Below, piece after piece: positions 1 through 8,917 of a DNA stretch of 64,000 nt. The position numbers and the translations under genes were made by a program. The DNA comes from Adiantum capillus-veneris. Lineage: Eukaryota > Streptophyta > Polypodiopsida > Polypodiales > Pteridaceae. Under the pieces are notes generated by a model that was given only the letters and a program-made list of their open reading frames with translations, did no database searches and had not been told where the DNA came from. The stretch lies in the NCBI GenBank assembly GCA_014529385.2, contig CM043959.1, forward strand, positions 2,821,358 to 2,885,357. The letters are read 5' to 3'. How positions within the stretch are numbered: the first letter of the stretch is position 1; each line of letters begins with the position of its first letter.

Positions 1-3000
1 ATCTATCTCTTCTTTGATTCGCTTAGCAAAAGTATCATTATATGTGTATGGTCTCTGTCTGCTAGGCTTTGCGTCTTGTTTCAGTGGGATTGAGTGTTGG
101 CATATCGATGGGTCAACTCCCTTTAAGTCCTTATAAGACCATGCAAACACATCCCTATACTCTCTGAGAAGACTCAAAAGTCTCTCTTCCTCGCTTGGAG
201 ACAAATCTGTGGCTATGTACACCGGTCTAGGCGTCTCACCTGGAGCTGCTAAATCAACTTTTTTTGCATCCTCCGGTCCGTCATAAGATTCGTTCTCCTT
301 CCTCTCTCGAATAGGTGGGGTTAATATCACCTTCCTATCCTCTATTGTGAATTTCCTATAGTGAGAGGGAACATCCATGTTTTCCTTGATTTTGGCGTTT
401 TCGTCCTCTCCACTCTCAATTTCTGTCGTCCAAACTTCTTTCAGAGTTTTCTTGAGCTCTCTGTACTTGTTTCTACGTTCTAACTTGGACTCCGTGTGTT
501 CTCTGTTGCGCTTGTTCTTTTCTGATTTTTCTGTTTCAGTTTTCGTTCCATTATTTTGAACTTGATTTCTTGAGCCTCTTTTGTCTTTTCGTAAGCTCTT
601 TTGATCATTGCCTCTCATTCTTCCAGAAATCTTATCCTTAACACAATCTTCAGCCTTTACTAGCATTAGGAATTGATTTTTTCCTCTTATTCTAGGCATC
701 GGATTGGTTCTAACCCCTTTTGTTTTTTTCTTTGCTCTATAGTGTTTCTGGCGTTGTTTAGTTTGGTTCGGAAAATCATAAAATCGGACATCCGTTATAG
801 TTTCTTCGTTTCCGCTTGAATTGTCCGTTGACTCGTTGTCTGCTTCATTTCCCCACTCTGGATGATTGGGAATGTCGTGAAACACCTCTTCTTCATCTTC
901 CTTTTCCAGTGTATCGTTCTTTTCAGTTTCTTTTTCGAGTACAGTTCTCAACATGAAATACGGAACCACGTCGTACCCGTCCTTGTCGCAAAATTTCGTT
1001 GTGGGACCATCCGGAATTGCACAAACATCTAGGGTTGCTAGAATGTGTGTCCATTCTAATGGTTCAAACGTGTCCTCTGGAAAGGGTTCTCCTACATAAG
1101 TTTCGTCTTCGATAGCCCTTTCTAAAACACATTCTTCTCGTTTCAGACTTCCACATTTCGAAGCTCCACACATCCATAACTCCTTGGGTTTACCTAACCA
1201 AGCTGGAAATTCGGATCCCGCCAAAGTAGCTGAATCAAACTCCTCTACCGGTGTTCGGTTCACATCTTTGTAGCTATGGTCTTTCAGGTTCACACGTGTA
1301 GTGGTTTCCATATTTCTCAAGTATATGTGATCGTAGCCCCAATCTTGGACCATTTTCAACTGTCTCATGAATGGTCTTCCCAGTATGATATCATAGTTAT
1401 TCTCCTTGCCAAAATCGACAATAGCAAAAGTATGTTCGTATTCAATGCCGCAAGAAGTCACTACAACTTTCTCTAATAACCCCATAGGTTTCTCCATGTG
1501 TCCATCTGCTAATTGGAGTTTCAACCTAGTCTTCCTTATTGCTGGTTTCCCCCATTTTTTCCAGATTTCTTTTGTAGCAATGGCTACCCCAGCTCCGCTG
1601 TCTAGTATTGCCATTGTGTTCACTCCTTGGAATTCAACTGGTAAGGTTGTATTCCCCTCTTCACCTTCGCAATACTCTCCGACCTTGTTTAAGGGTACAG
1701 GCTTAGCGTTCTTTTGTGGCTTGCTCAGCTCCTCAATGCTCTCTTGCAATCTCGATGTTGGATCTTTTATCCCGAATTTCTCCAAGCATTTTCCTACAGT
1801 GGTCCACATATGTGGTCTTAGCCTCAAAAGCTCAGCTAGAGTGATAGTGCATGTCACTGGTGTTGACAAAATCTCTATCAATCCTTGCGAGTCCATGACT
1901 TTTTCTGATGAGATTTTTCGTGAGGGAAGTGCTCTAATCTCGGATTTTGCTTCATACTCTCCTAAGTATGAAGGTAAGGTTTTCAGTGAATGAGGTTTGC
2001 TCTCCATTGTTCTAACAGAGCCCCCATCTCCCCAGTAAGATTGCAGATCCAAGTCCACTTGAGATCCTGCCTCAAATTCCACTATGGGAGGATTCCTGAT
2101 GTCCTTTTCCCAATTTGTCTGATTAGCTTGGCAACTTAGCTCGTTTGCAAAGTTTGCCTCTCTCACTTGTTTCCAAAATTCATTGTAATCCTCATCTTTT
2201 CCGTAAATCCTCTGTATGACTGGATGAAAACTCTCTATCTCCTGATCGGTTGTGTTCAATACTATGCGGTCATCCTTTTGTGTATTTTCAGGCTTTTGTG
2301 CACTGGGAGTCTTTTCAGCTACCCGTGAAACGATAGTCTCTTGCTGAATTGGGTTTTCCTTTCCACAATTCATTGTTTCTTTTGGTGGTTCTAATAAGGC
2401 TTGTGCAGTCTCGATCATTCTCTGGCACATTTCAAGTCTCTGCTTTTCCAATTCCGCGTTTGGGTATGTCATCCACCTCTGTTCTTGTGTTTGGTTGTTC
2501 TTTAACCTAGCTTCGTAAGCTCTCATCAGTGCGTCCAATGGTTCGTGTACTTTGTCGACTAGCACTGATCCCCCTGAGCTTAAGCTCGTTGTTTCTTTGA
2601 TACTCTTTTGTTTCGTTCTTTCCGGGCTCATCTCTCGTTTCCCGTTTTGACTCTCAAGTTTTTCTAATCTAGCTTTAGTTTGCTTTAGTTCCTCAGCTAG
2701 AATAGCGTCTTCACGTTCTTTTCTCAACTTCATGCGTGCTTTTCTAGCTTTCCATGTGTTTTTCTGACTCCGCGGTCCTTGACTAACCACTTCAGTCGCT
2801 AACTTTCCATTCTCAGGTTCTCTAGTGGTTTTCTTAGCTTGAGCTCTAGTAACAACTTGCGTTGGTATCAGAGTTTCATTTTCAGACCCACTGCTGGTAG
2901 GAATAGTTTCTAGCATATTCAATGTCGTCTTTTGCACTTTGTTTGGATTCTTTGAACAATCCTCAATGAAGTGAGTAACCCCACACTCAGTGCAATAAGC

Positions 3001-5454
3001 GTTAATTCTAATGATTTCCGTATGTGGGCAAACATTCATCAGATGGTCACCTCCACACTTGTAACAGGGTCCTAGTGCTGGTCTTGGTCCCATTTGATTC
3101 GTCCTTTGTGGATAGGATGGTCTTTGTCCTGTTAACCCTCCATGAGCTATGAACATCAATGTTCTTGCGTCCAAATTGTATCTCTCTTCATCAGAAGCAC
3201 TTGTAACTGTTGGTATTCCAACATTCCCCATCATGCCCCATGGTTCTGGTTGTTTTGGTTCTTCTGGTGGGTAATACACTGTCGGAGACATGTGTGCACC
3301 CGATTCTTCATAATAGGCTTGAACAGGCACTAAGGCTTGTTCTTCCTGATTCTCTAAGGTTGGTGCATATCTAATGCCCACTGGTCTTGCTCCTGGTAAA
3401 GGTGGTTGTTGTCCCAATACCGGTTGCGGTCTTTCTATCCCCATAGGTCCTGGTACATTTCCCGTTGGGTATCGAGGTACTGGATGTATCTGAGGTGGTG
3501 CTAATTGAGCAGGAGGTGCATACTGGCGCTCCCTTACATACCCTTTGTTGTAATAACACTCCTCTGTTGGATGATTTGTCCATTTTTGTTCAATAGCACA
3601 CCATTTCAGTGTTTTTGGCAATGGTTTTTGGTATGGTGCCATCCTTTTTAGAGCATCTTCTATCATTTGCTCTACATTTGGCATGGTTGTTGTTTGAACA
3701 TTCTTTTTAGTGGTAGTCTCGCTCGCTACGGAGGAGGAGCTACTGGATGCAAAATCTGTATCCGCTGACACCTCTCCATAAACCGTACAGTTATCCACTA
3801 AGTACAATGCCTCTCTCGTTACTTGCTCGAAACTTGTACAAGCTTTCAAGTGCAAGTCCTTCTTGAGAGTGTCGTTCCTCAGTCCCTCAATAAAGAGAAC
3901 AGATAGTCTGTCATCTTGTGGTCGTTCACGTACTGGACATCTCTCAATGTATTGTTTGAAGCGAAGTGAAGCTTCCTTCACTTTTTCGTGTTCTCTCTGT
4001 TTAAAAGCATATATTTGTGAGACCGTATTGTGCTTAATCCCTCGTTTTGAGAATTCCTCAGCAAACTCTCTTAGCAAATGGTCAATGTCATGGAATCCCC
4101 CTATGTTCATTGGTTGAAACCATGTCAATGCAGTACCTTCTAGAGTAAGACCAAATCCCTCGTATTGTGTATGGAAATCTGTTATCTGCTCAGCTCTTAA
4201 GACTTGCTTAAAGAGTGACACATGTGCATACGGATCTCCTGAACCACCATACTTCTTTGGCATACACTTGGCTACTTGAGATGGTCTCATACGTCTATGA
4301 TCTGCTACCAATCTCATTGCTCCTGTGTCTCGGCTAAAGCTTTCTCTAGCATCATGGACTTCATGGGTTACCCTTGTCGGTTCCCCTGCCCTGAATCTAC
4401 TACTAGGAGGTAAATGTGATGGTTCCGCTTCAAACCTTGGACCTGGAGTGGTATAGGTGGGGATTGGAACTGCACTACCTCGATTCGTCTCCATTGACTC
4501 TCTGGAATGTAATGATCCCATTGGTCCGAGCTTCGAGTCCCAAGGTTGACTGAAAGAGTCAGCAACCTGAGTTCTTTGTCCTCCTGTTGTCATTGAGTTT
4601 TGCACTCCATTTGTTGGTGCTGGTCTATGTGAGCTAGAAGTAACATAATACTGATGTAGTGGTCCCCCAAAGTATGTATATCCTTCTAATTCTTTCTTGC
4701 CCATTGTTGAGTATTGCCTGCCATACTTATCGTAAGCGGCAATTTTCACTTCCGATCCCTCTGTGTAGGTAAAGACATAAAGTCTTTTTTGGTCTGTCAA
4801 CTCTCCGGTGTAGGGTTCTTCACATCTATAATAGAGATCTTGCTCCCCATTATTATATTTGTATAGCCCCACATAGATGTTATCAGTGTTGATCCTTGTA
4901 GTTTCATTCTCTCTTCTTAACCTCGCATTAGGGAAGTTCATTATTGGTGCTTTCTCCTCGAGTTCTTCATCTATTTTGGCTTTGGTGCCCATCAATCCCC
5001 ACTTGTCCACAATGTTAGGGTTTAGGACTACCAAGTACATGGTACCCTCGTCATCTAGATATCTATCTCCGCTATAGCTCACAGGCACTAAGTCCTTGAA
5101 CTCACTAGGTCTATCTTCTATCTTTACACAATAGCGGTCCATTCCATCTTTGTAGATCTTGGCACCTTGCTCATTGTCGTACTGGTATTTTATGAACAAT
5201 AGCTTCATTGTGGCGGAAGGGTTTGATGATCCTGCTGCCATATTTTCTCTGTTGTTCAGGTTCAAGTGTTCCAAGTTTTCGGTGAAAATCTCGTAAGACC
5301 TCTCCGAAGAAGTATCAGAGACACTTCCTTCAAAGATCGGCTCTAATGGTTGCACCCAACTTTGGTTTACACTTCCCTCGGTTGATATGACACTTGCTGG
5401 TTCCCCTTGTTTTGGTTGATTATTCCGGAGATTCCTGCCCGATCTCAAATTCAT
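1..5454 (-). CDS. Ty3/gypsy gag-protease-RT polyprotein, open at the left edge
   Basis: This is the largest coding region in the window. From the ATG at 5454 (in-frame stop just upstream at 5466-5464) I read codon by codon to position 1 without meeting a stop, giving 1,818 codons and no end. A Gag core lies at about residues 400-550 (TWFQPM near 445, then a Leu/Phe-rich helix stretch and RFKQYIERCP). Two zinc knuckles follow at residues 797-809 and 821-833, both spaced CX2CX3HX4C, one residue shorter than the usual CX2CX4HX4C. A retropepsin motif ILDSGAGVAIATK has its catalytic Asp at residue 1285. The start of reverse transcriptase, DVFAWSYKDLKGVDP and then QHSIPLKQ, lies from residue 1768. 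RT directly after protease, with no integrase between, is the Ty3/gypsy order. The first ~250 residues match nothing I recognise. The intact frame suggests a young, possibly active copy. RNase H, integrase and the other LTR must lie outside the window. Confidence 0.93.
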   Translation of the reverse strand, partial: MNLRSGRNLRNNQPKQGEPASVISTEGSVNQSWVQPLEPIFEGSVSDTSSERSYEIFTENLEHLNLNNRENMAAGSSNPSATMKLLFIKYQYDNEQGAKIYKDGMDRYCVKIEDRPSEFKDLVPVSYSGDRYLDDEGTMYLVVLNPNIVDKWGLMGTKAKIDEELEEKAPIMNFPNARLRRENETTRINTDNIYVGLYKYNNGEQDLYYRCEEPYTGELTDQKRLYVFTYTEGSEVKIAAYDKYGRQYSTMGKKELEGYTYFGGPLHQYYVTSSSHRPAPTNGVQNSMTTGGQRTQVADSFSQPWDSKLGPMGSLHSRESMETNRGSAVPIPTYTTPGPRFEAEPSHLPPSSRFRAGEPTRVTHEVHDARESFSRDTGAMRLVADHRRMRPSQVAKCMPKKYGGSGDPYAHVSLFKQVLRAEQITDFHTQYEGFGLTLEGTALTWFQPMNIGGFHDIDHLLREFAEEFSKRGIKHNTVSQIYAFKQREHEKVKEASLRFKQYIERCPVRERPQDDRLSVLFIEGLRNDTLKKDLHLKACTSFEQVTREALYLVDNCTVYGEVSADTDFASSSSSSVASETTTKKNVQTTTMPNVEQMIEDALKRMAPYQKPLPKTLKWCAIEQKWTNHPTEECYYNKGYVRERQYAPPAQLAPPQIHPVPRYPTGNVPGPMGIERPQPVLGQQPPLPGARPVGIRYAPTLENQEEQALVPVQAYYEESGAHMSPTVYYPPEEPKQPEPWGMMGNVGIPTVTSASDEERYNLDARTLMFIAHGGLTGQRPSYPQRTNQMGPRPALGPCYKCGGDHLMNVCPHTEIIRINAYCTECGVTHFIEDCSKNPNKVQKTTLNMLETIPTSSGSENETLIPTQVVTRAQAKKTTREPENGKLATEVVSQGPRSQKNTWKARKARMKLRKEREDAILAEELKQTKARLEKLESQNGKREMSPERTKQKSIKETTSLSSGGSVLVDKVHEPLDALMRAYEARLKNNQTQEQRWMTYPNAELEKQRLEMCQRMIETAQALLEPPKETMNCGKENPIQQETIVSRVAEKTPSAQKPENTQKDDRIVLNTTDQEIESFHPVIQRIYGKDEDYNEFWKQVREANFANELSCQANQTNWEKDIRNPPIVEFEAGSQVDLDLQSYWGDGGSVRTMESKPHSLKTLPSYLGEYEAKSEIRALPSRKISSEKVMDSQGLIEILSTPVTCTITLAELLRLRPHMWTTVGKCLEKFGIKDPTSRLQESIEELSKPQKNAKPVPLNKVGEYCEGEEGNTTLPVEFQGVNTMAILDSGAGVAIATKEIWKKWGKPAIRKTRLKLQLADGHMEKPMGLLEKVVVTSCGIEYEHTFAIVDFGKENNYDIILGRPFMRQLKMVQDWGYDHIYLRNMETTTRVNLKDHSYKDVNRTPVEEFDSATLAGSEFPAWLGKPKELWMCGASKCGSLKREECVLERAIEDETYVGEPFPEDTFEPLEWTHILATLDVCAIPDGPTTKFCDKDGYDVVPYFMLRTVLEKETEKNDTLEKEDEEEVFHDIPNHPEWGNEADNESTDNSSGNEETITDVRFYDFPNQTKQRQKHYRAKKKTKGVRTNPMPRIRGKNQFLMLVKAEDCVKDKISGRMRGNDQKSLRKDKRGSRNQVQNNGTKTETEKSEKNKRNREHTESKLERRNKYRELKKTLKEVWTTEIESGEDENAKIKENMDVPSHYRKFTIEDRKVILTPPIRERKENESYDGPEDAKKVDLAAPGETPRPVYIATDLSPSEEERLLSLLREYRDVFAWSYKDLKGVDPSICQHSIPLKQDAKPSRQRPYTYNDTFAKRIKEEID

Positions 5455-6858
5455 CAATTCCCCTAAAGGACTTTAACTTTTCCGTCTCGGCAATTTGTTT
5501 TCCCAAGTTTTTGTGGTCAGAATTGATCCAAACTGACTGATACTTGGTCAATTGTTTAATCTTGTCAGTTGGACAACTTCTGTTTCATCAAGTGAGAATT
5601 TTGTTAGTTATGCTGAAAAAGACATTATACGCGTATGATGTCTTTTTTCACAGATTTTGACTATTTTGGTTATGCTCACTCTCAGTGGCCCCTTTATGCT
5701 CTGTTCACTCACAAAATTCAGTTTGAACTCTGTTTGAGCAAGTTATGGCTAATTTAGGCTTTTCTTGGCAATTTTCCGCTTTTGACTTGTTTTTGGGTCA
5801 ATTGTGATCCAAATGGGATGAAACTTGAAATATAACCTCTAGACAGCTATTACAATGGATCTGTGTTAGCAAAGTATCAAAATATGTCCAAAATTAGGTC
5901 AAAGACATCATACGCGTATGATGTCTTTTTCATCAATTTGGGTCCAAACTTGATATTTATGCTTTCTACAGTGTTTGTAACAATCTTGTCAGGTCAGATT
6001 TCAAAAATAAGCAGTGGAAGTGCCAAAAGACATTATACGCGTATGATGTCTTTTTTCCCAGATTTTGACTATTTTTGGTTTTAAGCCTTCTCCAATGTTT
6101 ATAATTGAGTTTCAAGTGTTTTTGTCAGGTTTGAATGTAAAAACAAGATTTGAATCCAAAATTTCCTATTCTTTGCGTTTCTTGGACTCCGACTTGTCTT
6201 TTTGGGTTTCTTTGAGTGTTAATGCTCTTGTTTTAAGTTGATCTTAGGGTAAAACCCCCTTCTAAACACTCTGGCAATGTCAAATTTTCAATTTTAGTCT
6301 CTGTTTAGGTCCTAAGACATCATACGCGTATGATGTCTAAAGTTGCAGATTTCCAGTTTTTCAGCACAGAACTCTTCCAATAGCTCTTTTAAGTGCTCAG
6401 CAACAATCAGTTACACAGAAAATTTTTCTGAACTTTGTTTATTGCATATTTCACTACCAAAGCGACTTTTTCAGTGATCTAACATGCAATCAAACACATC
6501 AAGCAAATAGAACACCAATTGATAGCTCTAGATCAGGATCAAATCAGGCCCTACCTAAGCTACTTCTAATCATAAAATGGATTTTTTGCAATTGAAAATA
6601 TAAAGAGATTTACTACCACACAAGGAGTAGCAAATGCTTTTTATGTCAACAACCACTTAAACACCATCAAAAACAATCTAATCTAAGCTAAACTAAAAAT
6701 ACTGTCAACACGGAAGACCCAGGAATACCCCACTTCCTAGTATCTCTCGAGACCTTCGGAGTCCACCACTCCTAGATCTTTTCTAACTAAAGTATACAAA
6801 GTAGTTTATACGACTCACCTCGTAGGATTAGTCTAAGGTCACCTACTTAGGGCTCTCG
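5455..6858 (-). other. 5' leader of the Ty3/gypsy element
   Basis: This 1.4-kb stretch lies between the primer binding site and the gag ATG and has no long reading frame. In retroelements this part of the genomic RNA carries packaging, dimerisation and translation signals. It contains four copies of a 24-bp palindrome (separate entry) and phrases such as CAAGTTTCAT...TTGGATCAC (minus strand) that recur on the plus strand near 62690, in what seems to be the leader of a related element. A shared AGATTTTGACTATTTT phrase after two of the palindromes indicates an internal duplication of roughly 410 bp. Confidence 0.75.
5620..6338. repeat. Four copies of a 24-bp palindrome in the leader
   Basis: Copies lie at 5620-5643, 5903-5926, 6028-6051 and 6315-6338. 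Each is AGACATCATACG followed by its own reverse complement. Copies two and four are perfect palindromes. Copies one and three share a single C-to-T change in the left half. The start-to-start distances are 283, 125 and 287 bp, so the array is best read as two copies of a ~410-bp unit holding two palindromes each. In RNA each site could fold into a 9-bp stem with the self-complementary loop ACGCGU, or pair between two molecules. Confidence 0.95.
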
Positions 6859-6876
6859 TCCCCGGCAGCGGCGCCA
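6859..6876 (-). promoter_or_regulatory. Primer binding site, tRNA-Asp type
   Basis: The minus strand reads TGGCGCCGCTGCCGGGGA. It differs by one base from the form commonly seen in plant Ty3/gypsy elements thought to be primed by tRNA-Asp. It lies two bases (TT) inside the LTR end, as expected for a primer binding site, and fixes the element's orientation as right to left. Confidence 0.85.
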
Positions 6877-7502
6877 AATGTTAAGGCGGTTACGCCGCTA
6901 GCGGAAGCTAAATAGCGAGAACTCAACCAACAACAGAATTTGTCAGACGAGGACGGAGCTTGACCCGCAGGCGCATGGAAACAACTAGGTGGGTGTCAAA
7001 TCACCTACTCGACCTTCTAATGACAATCACTACTAAGGAAATCAAATCTAAGTTCTAAAATACGCAAGTGACTGAAATCCGTACTACGAACGAATGCTAT
7101 ACGAAACAGGATCTAGAATCATTGAATCGATCTCAAACTCAAGGGGAAGTCTATGCACTAGGTAAGAACAACACCCTAAAGACTTGAACTGCAAAATCAA
7201 CCTATAACCACTCCGTGCGGTAAACGCGTATGAAGACAGGCCGAAAAATACAGGTGACCGAAACTTGACCCCGATGGTACTAATGTGTAGCTCTACTCGT
7301 TGTGGTTCTATAGATATGCTGCACGCTCTATTCCGACACACGAGTTGGAAGAAAACTCACACCGAAGCTCGTAGGAACTTACCACACGTAGAAGCCGATA
7401 GCGCGCACTCTTGGTATCTGTGCGTAGCTCTCACCGTTGCTAACACAATGGTGGTGTCGCTTCTCCAATGGCGGTCCCGTAGCTCGCGTAGCAAGGAGAT
7501 AA

Positions 7503-7504
<2 letters not shown>

Positions 7505-7587
<83 letters not shown>
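7505..7587. repeat. (CT)n microsatellite inside the LTR
   Basis: An uninterrupted CT dinucleotide run of 83 bp within the LTR, downstream of the TATA box in the element's sense, so the transcript would carry a GA-rich run in its leader. Confidence 0.98.
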
Positions 7588-7589
<2 letters not shown>

Positions 7590-7657
7590 ACACAGTCACG
7601 GCGCTCAAAAACTCACTTTGATTAATAATTGAATCCTCTTAGGTTACAAAACTTTGG

Positions 7658-7665
7658 CTTATATA
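7658..7665 (-). promoter_or_regulatory. TATA box of the LTR promoter
   Basis: The minus strand reads GGTATATAAGCC here, about 210 bp inside the LTR's upstream end. Transcription would be expected to start about 30 bp further along, near 7630, placing the (CT)n tract at 7505-7587 inside the transcribed part of the LTR. Confidence 0.6.
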
Positions 7666-7874
7666 CCTCAGCCTTGGAGGTGAGAACATCTCTAATTATT
7701 TACATCAACAGGTGAAATTACTTCGGGATTACAAGCTGGAAACTCAATTGAGTCCCGTTACTTAATGAATGGCTCAAATCAAAATTAATGTCGGAAAGAC
7801 ATTTATTACAATCAATGGTTACAAAATGATGGGTGTGAGCAAAAATGTGGGTGTGATCCTCTGCTGGCTCAACA

Positions 7875-8060
7875 GCCATCCTGGGATAGCTTCTATTCAT
7901 GGAAAAGTAAAAGATCGACAGTGTTAAACTACCTAGTTCTCACAAAAAAAACACAAAAGCTCCCACCAACTGAGAAATATATGGTCAGTAATATAAGAGG
8001 CATTGTTAGAGTGCAAACAACAAGGAAAACGAGTGCCTCTATAGCCTTGCACGAGTCACA
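7875..8060 (+). pseudogene. 3' end of a hypothetical repeat-borne gene
   Basis: This is the C-terminal remnant of the reading frame seen more fully at 39728-40290 (plus) and 25599-26096 (minus). It begins at the LTR border with sequence matching DSFYSWK and continues LNYLVLTKKTQKLPPTEKYM, against LNYLVLTKPTQKFPPTEKYM in the 40-kb copy. The 5' part was separated by the Ty3 insertion. No known domain recognised. Confidence 0.55.
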
Positions 8061-8528
8061 CCGTCAGAAAGAAAGACTATTGCACCACCGAAAATCGCCT
8101 ATTTTTATGCACCTGTAAAGTTTCATGAAGAACCCTTCTAGCATGAAGCACACTTGTAATTAGGAGAAACCAAGGCATTAAATATGTAGCTCATCTTGAG
8201 TAGATATCTGTAGAGTATCCATAGGCTAAAAGCAGATAAAAGATGAGAGAGTTATGGCCACTCGAAGTTGGGGGTGTATTCTCTCTTGCTAAAAAAATGA
8301 GCTCTCTCGAAATTTTGCAAGTGTTGCACCTATAAAATGGGGCCTCTTTGGATATTTTATTCCAATATATTTCTTCTCTCTCCTCAACTGACAAGGCTCT
8401 CTTGAAAGGCTTTATTTAATTAGTCCAATTTTGGCCTCATTTGGTGACTTTTGGGCCAAGGGAAGGGGTGGGAGCTACTGTCCATGGGACCAAAAAATGG
8501 GCCAGGCACCTGGGCAAGCAGTGGGAAC

Positions 8529-8917
8529 TCAAAATGGCGCCTCCTTCTCCCCCAACTGTCCATGAGCCCCCATAGCCTGTTTTGAAAATCTCCCTGAATG
8601 AATGTGAGGAGTAATAGTGCACTTCATAGACAACGCAATCAATGCATGAGCTTGTTCATCTTTTACATCCCAATGATCTTGGTTAGCCCTAGGAAAAACA
8701 GCTTTTGCATCAGCAATCTTGCCACCAAAACCTGCAACATCCTCAACATCGCCTACATTCTCAGAATCAGGACATACATCAATCCCTGCACAATGTTGCA
8801 AACACTCTTTTACACAAGGACATGTTGCATCATGTAAGCCCACATAGGGTAATTGTCCCCATCCAATCCATCCTCCGTAGTAAACATTTTGAGCACATTT
8901 GTGTTATTGTAAGCCAT
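8529..8917 (-). pseudogene. Ty1/copia-like gag remnant (copy A)
   Basis: From the ATG at 8917 (minus) the frame reads MAYNNTNVLKMFTTEDGLDG then DNYPMWAYMMQHVL, and after a frameshift DHWDVKDEQAHALIALSMKC. This resembles the N-terminal Gag of plant Ty1/copia elements, where an L-(D/N)-G-x-N-Y-x-x-W segment is followed by W...D..A...I. The frame breaks after about 36 codons and resumes in another frame. The same remnant is in copy B at 49722-50120, so it was already part of the repeat before the block was duplicated. No copia protease, integrase or RT is visible nearby. Confidence 0.6.

Larger units (their letters stand above)
6879..7874 (-). mobile_element. 5' LTR of the Ty3/gypsy element (996 bp)
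   Basis: On the minus strand the LTR starts TGTTGAGCC at 7874 and ends CCTTAACA at 6879, so the ends form the short inverted repeat TGTT...AACA. The inner end is fixed by the adjacent primer binding site. The outer end is fixed by flanking DNA: from 7875 the sequence aligns with the repeat at 40060 onward, and the match stops at the LTR border. A TATA box and a (CT)n tract lie inside. The partner LTR and the target-site duplication lie left of the window. The short reading frames inside it are microsatellite artefacts. Confidence 0.8.

Noticed and set aside
1406-1993. 195-codon plus-strand frame
   Set aside because: It is antisense to the intact Ty3 polyprotein, covering the protease region.
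5620-6338. CRISPR-like array of palindromic repeats
   Set aside because: Only four repeats, irregular 100-260 bp gaps, no cas genes and a plant retroelement leader context.
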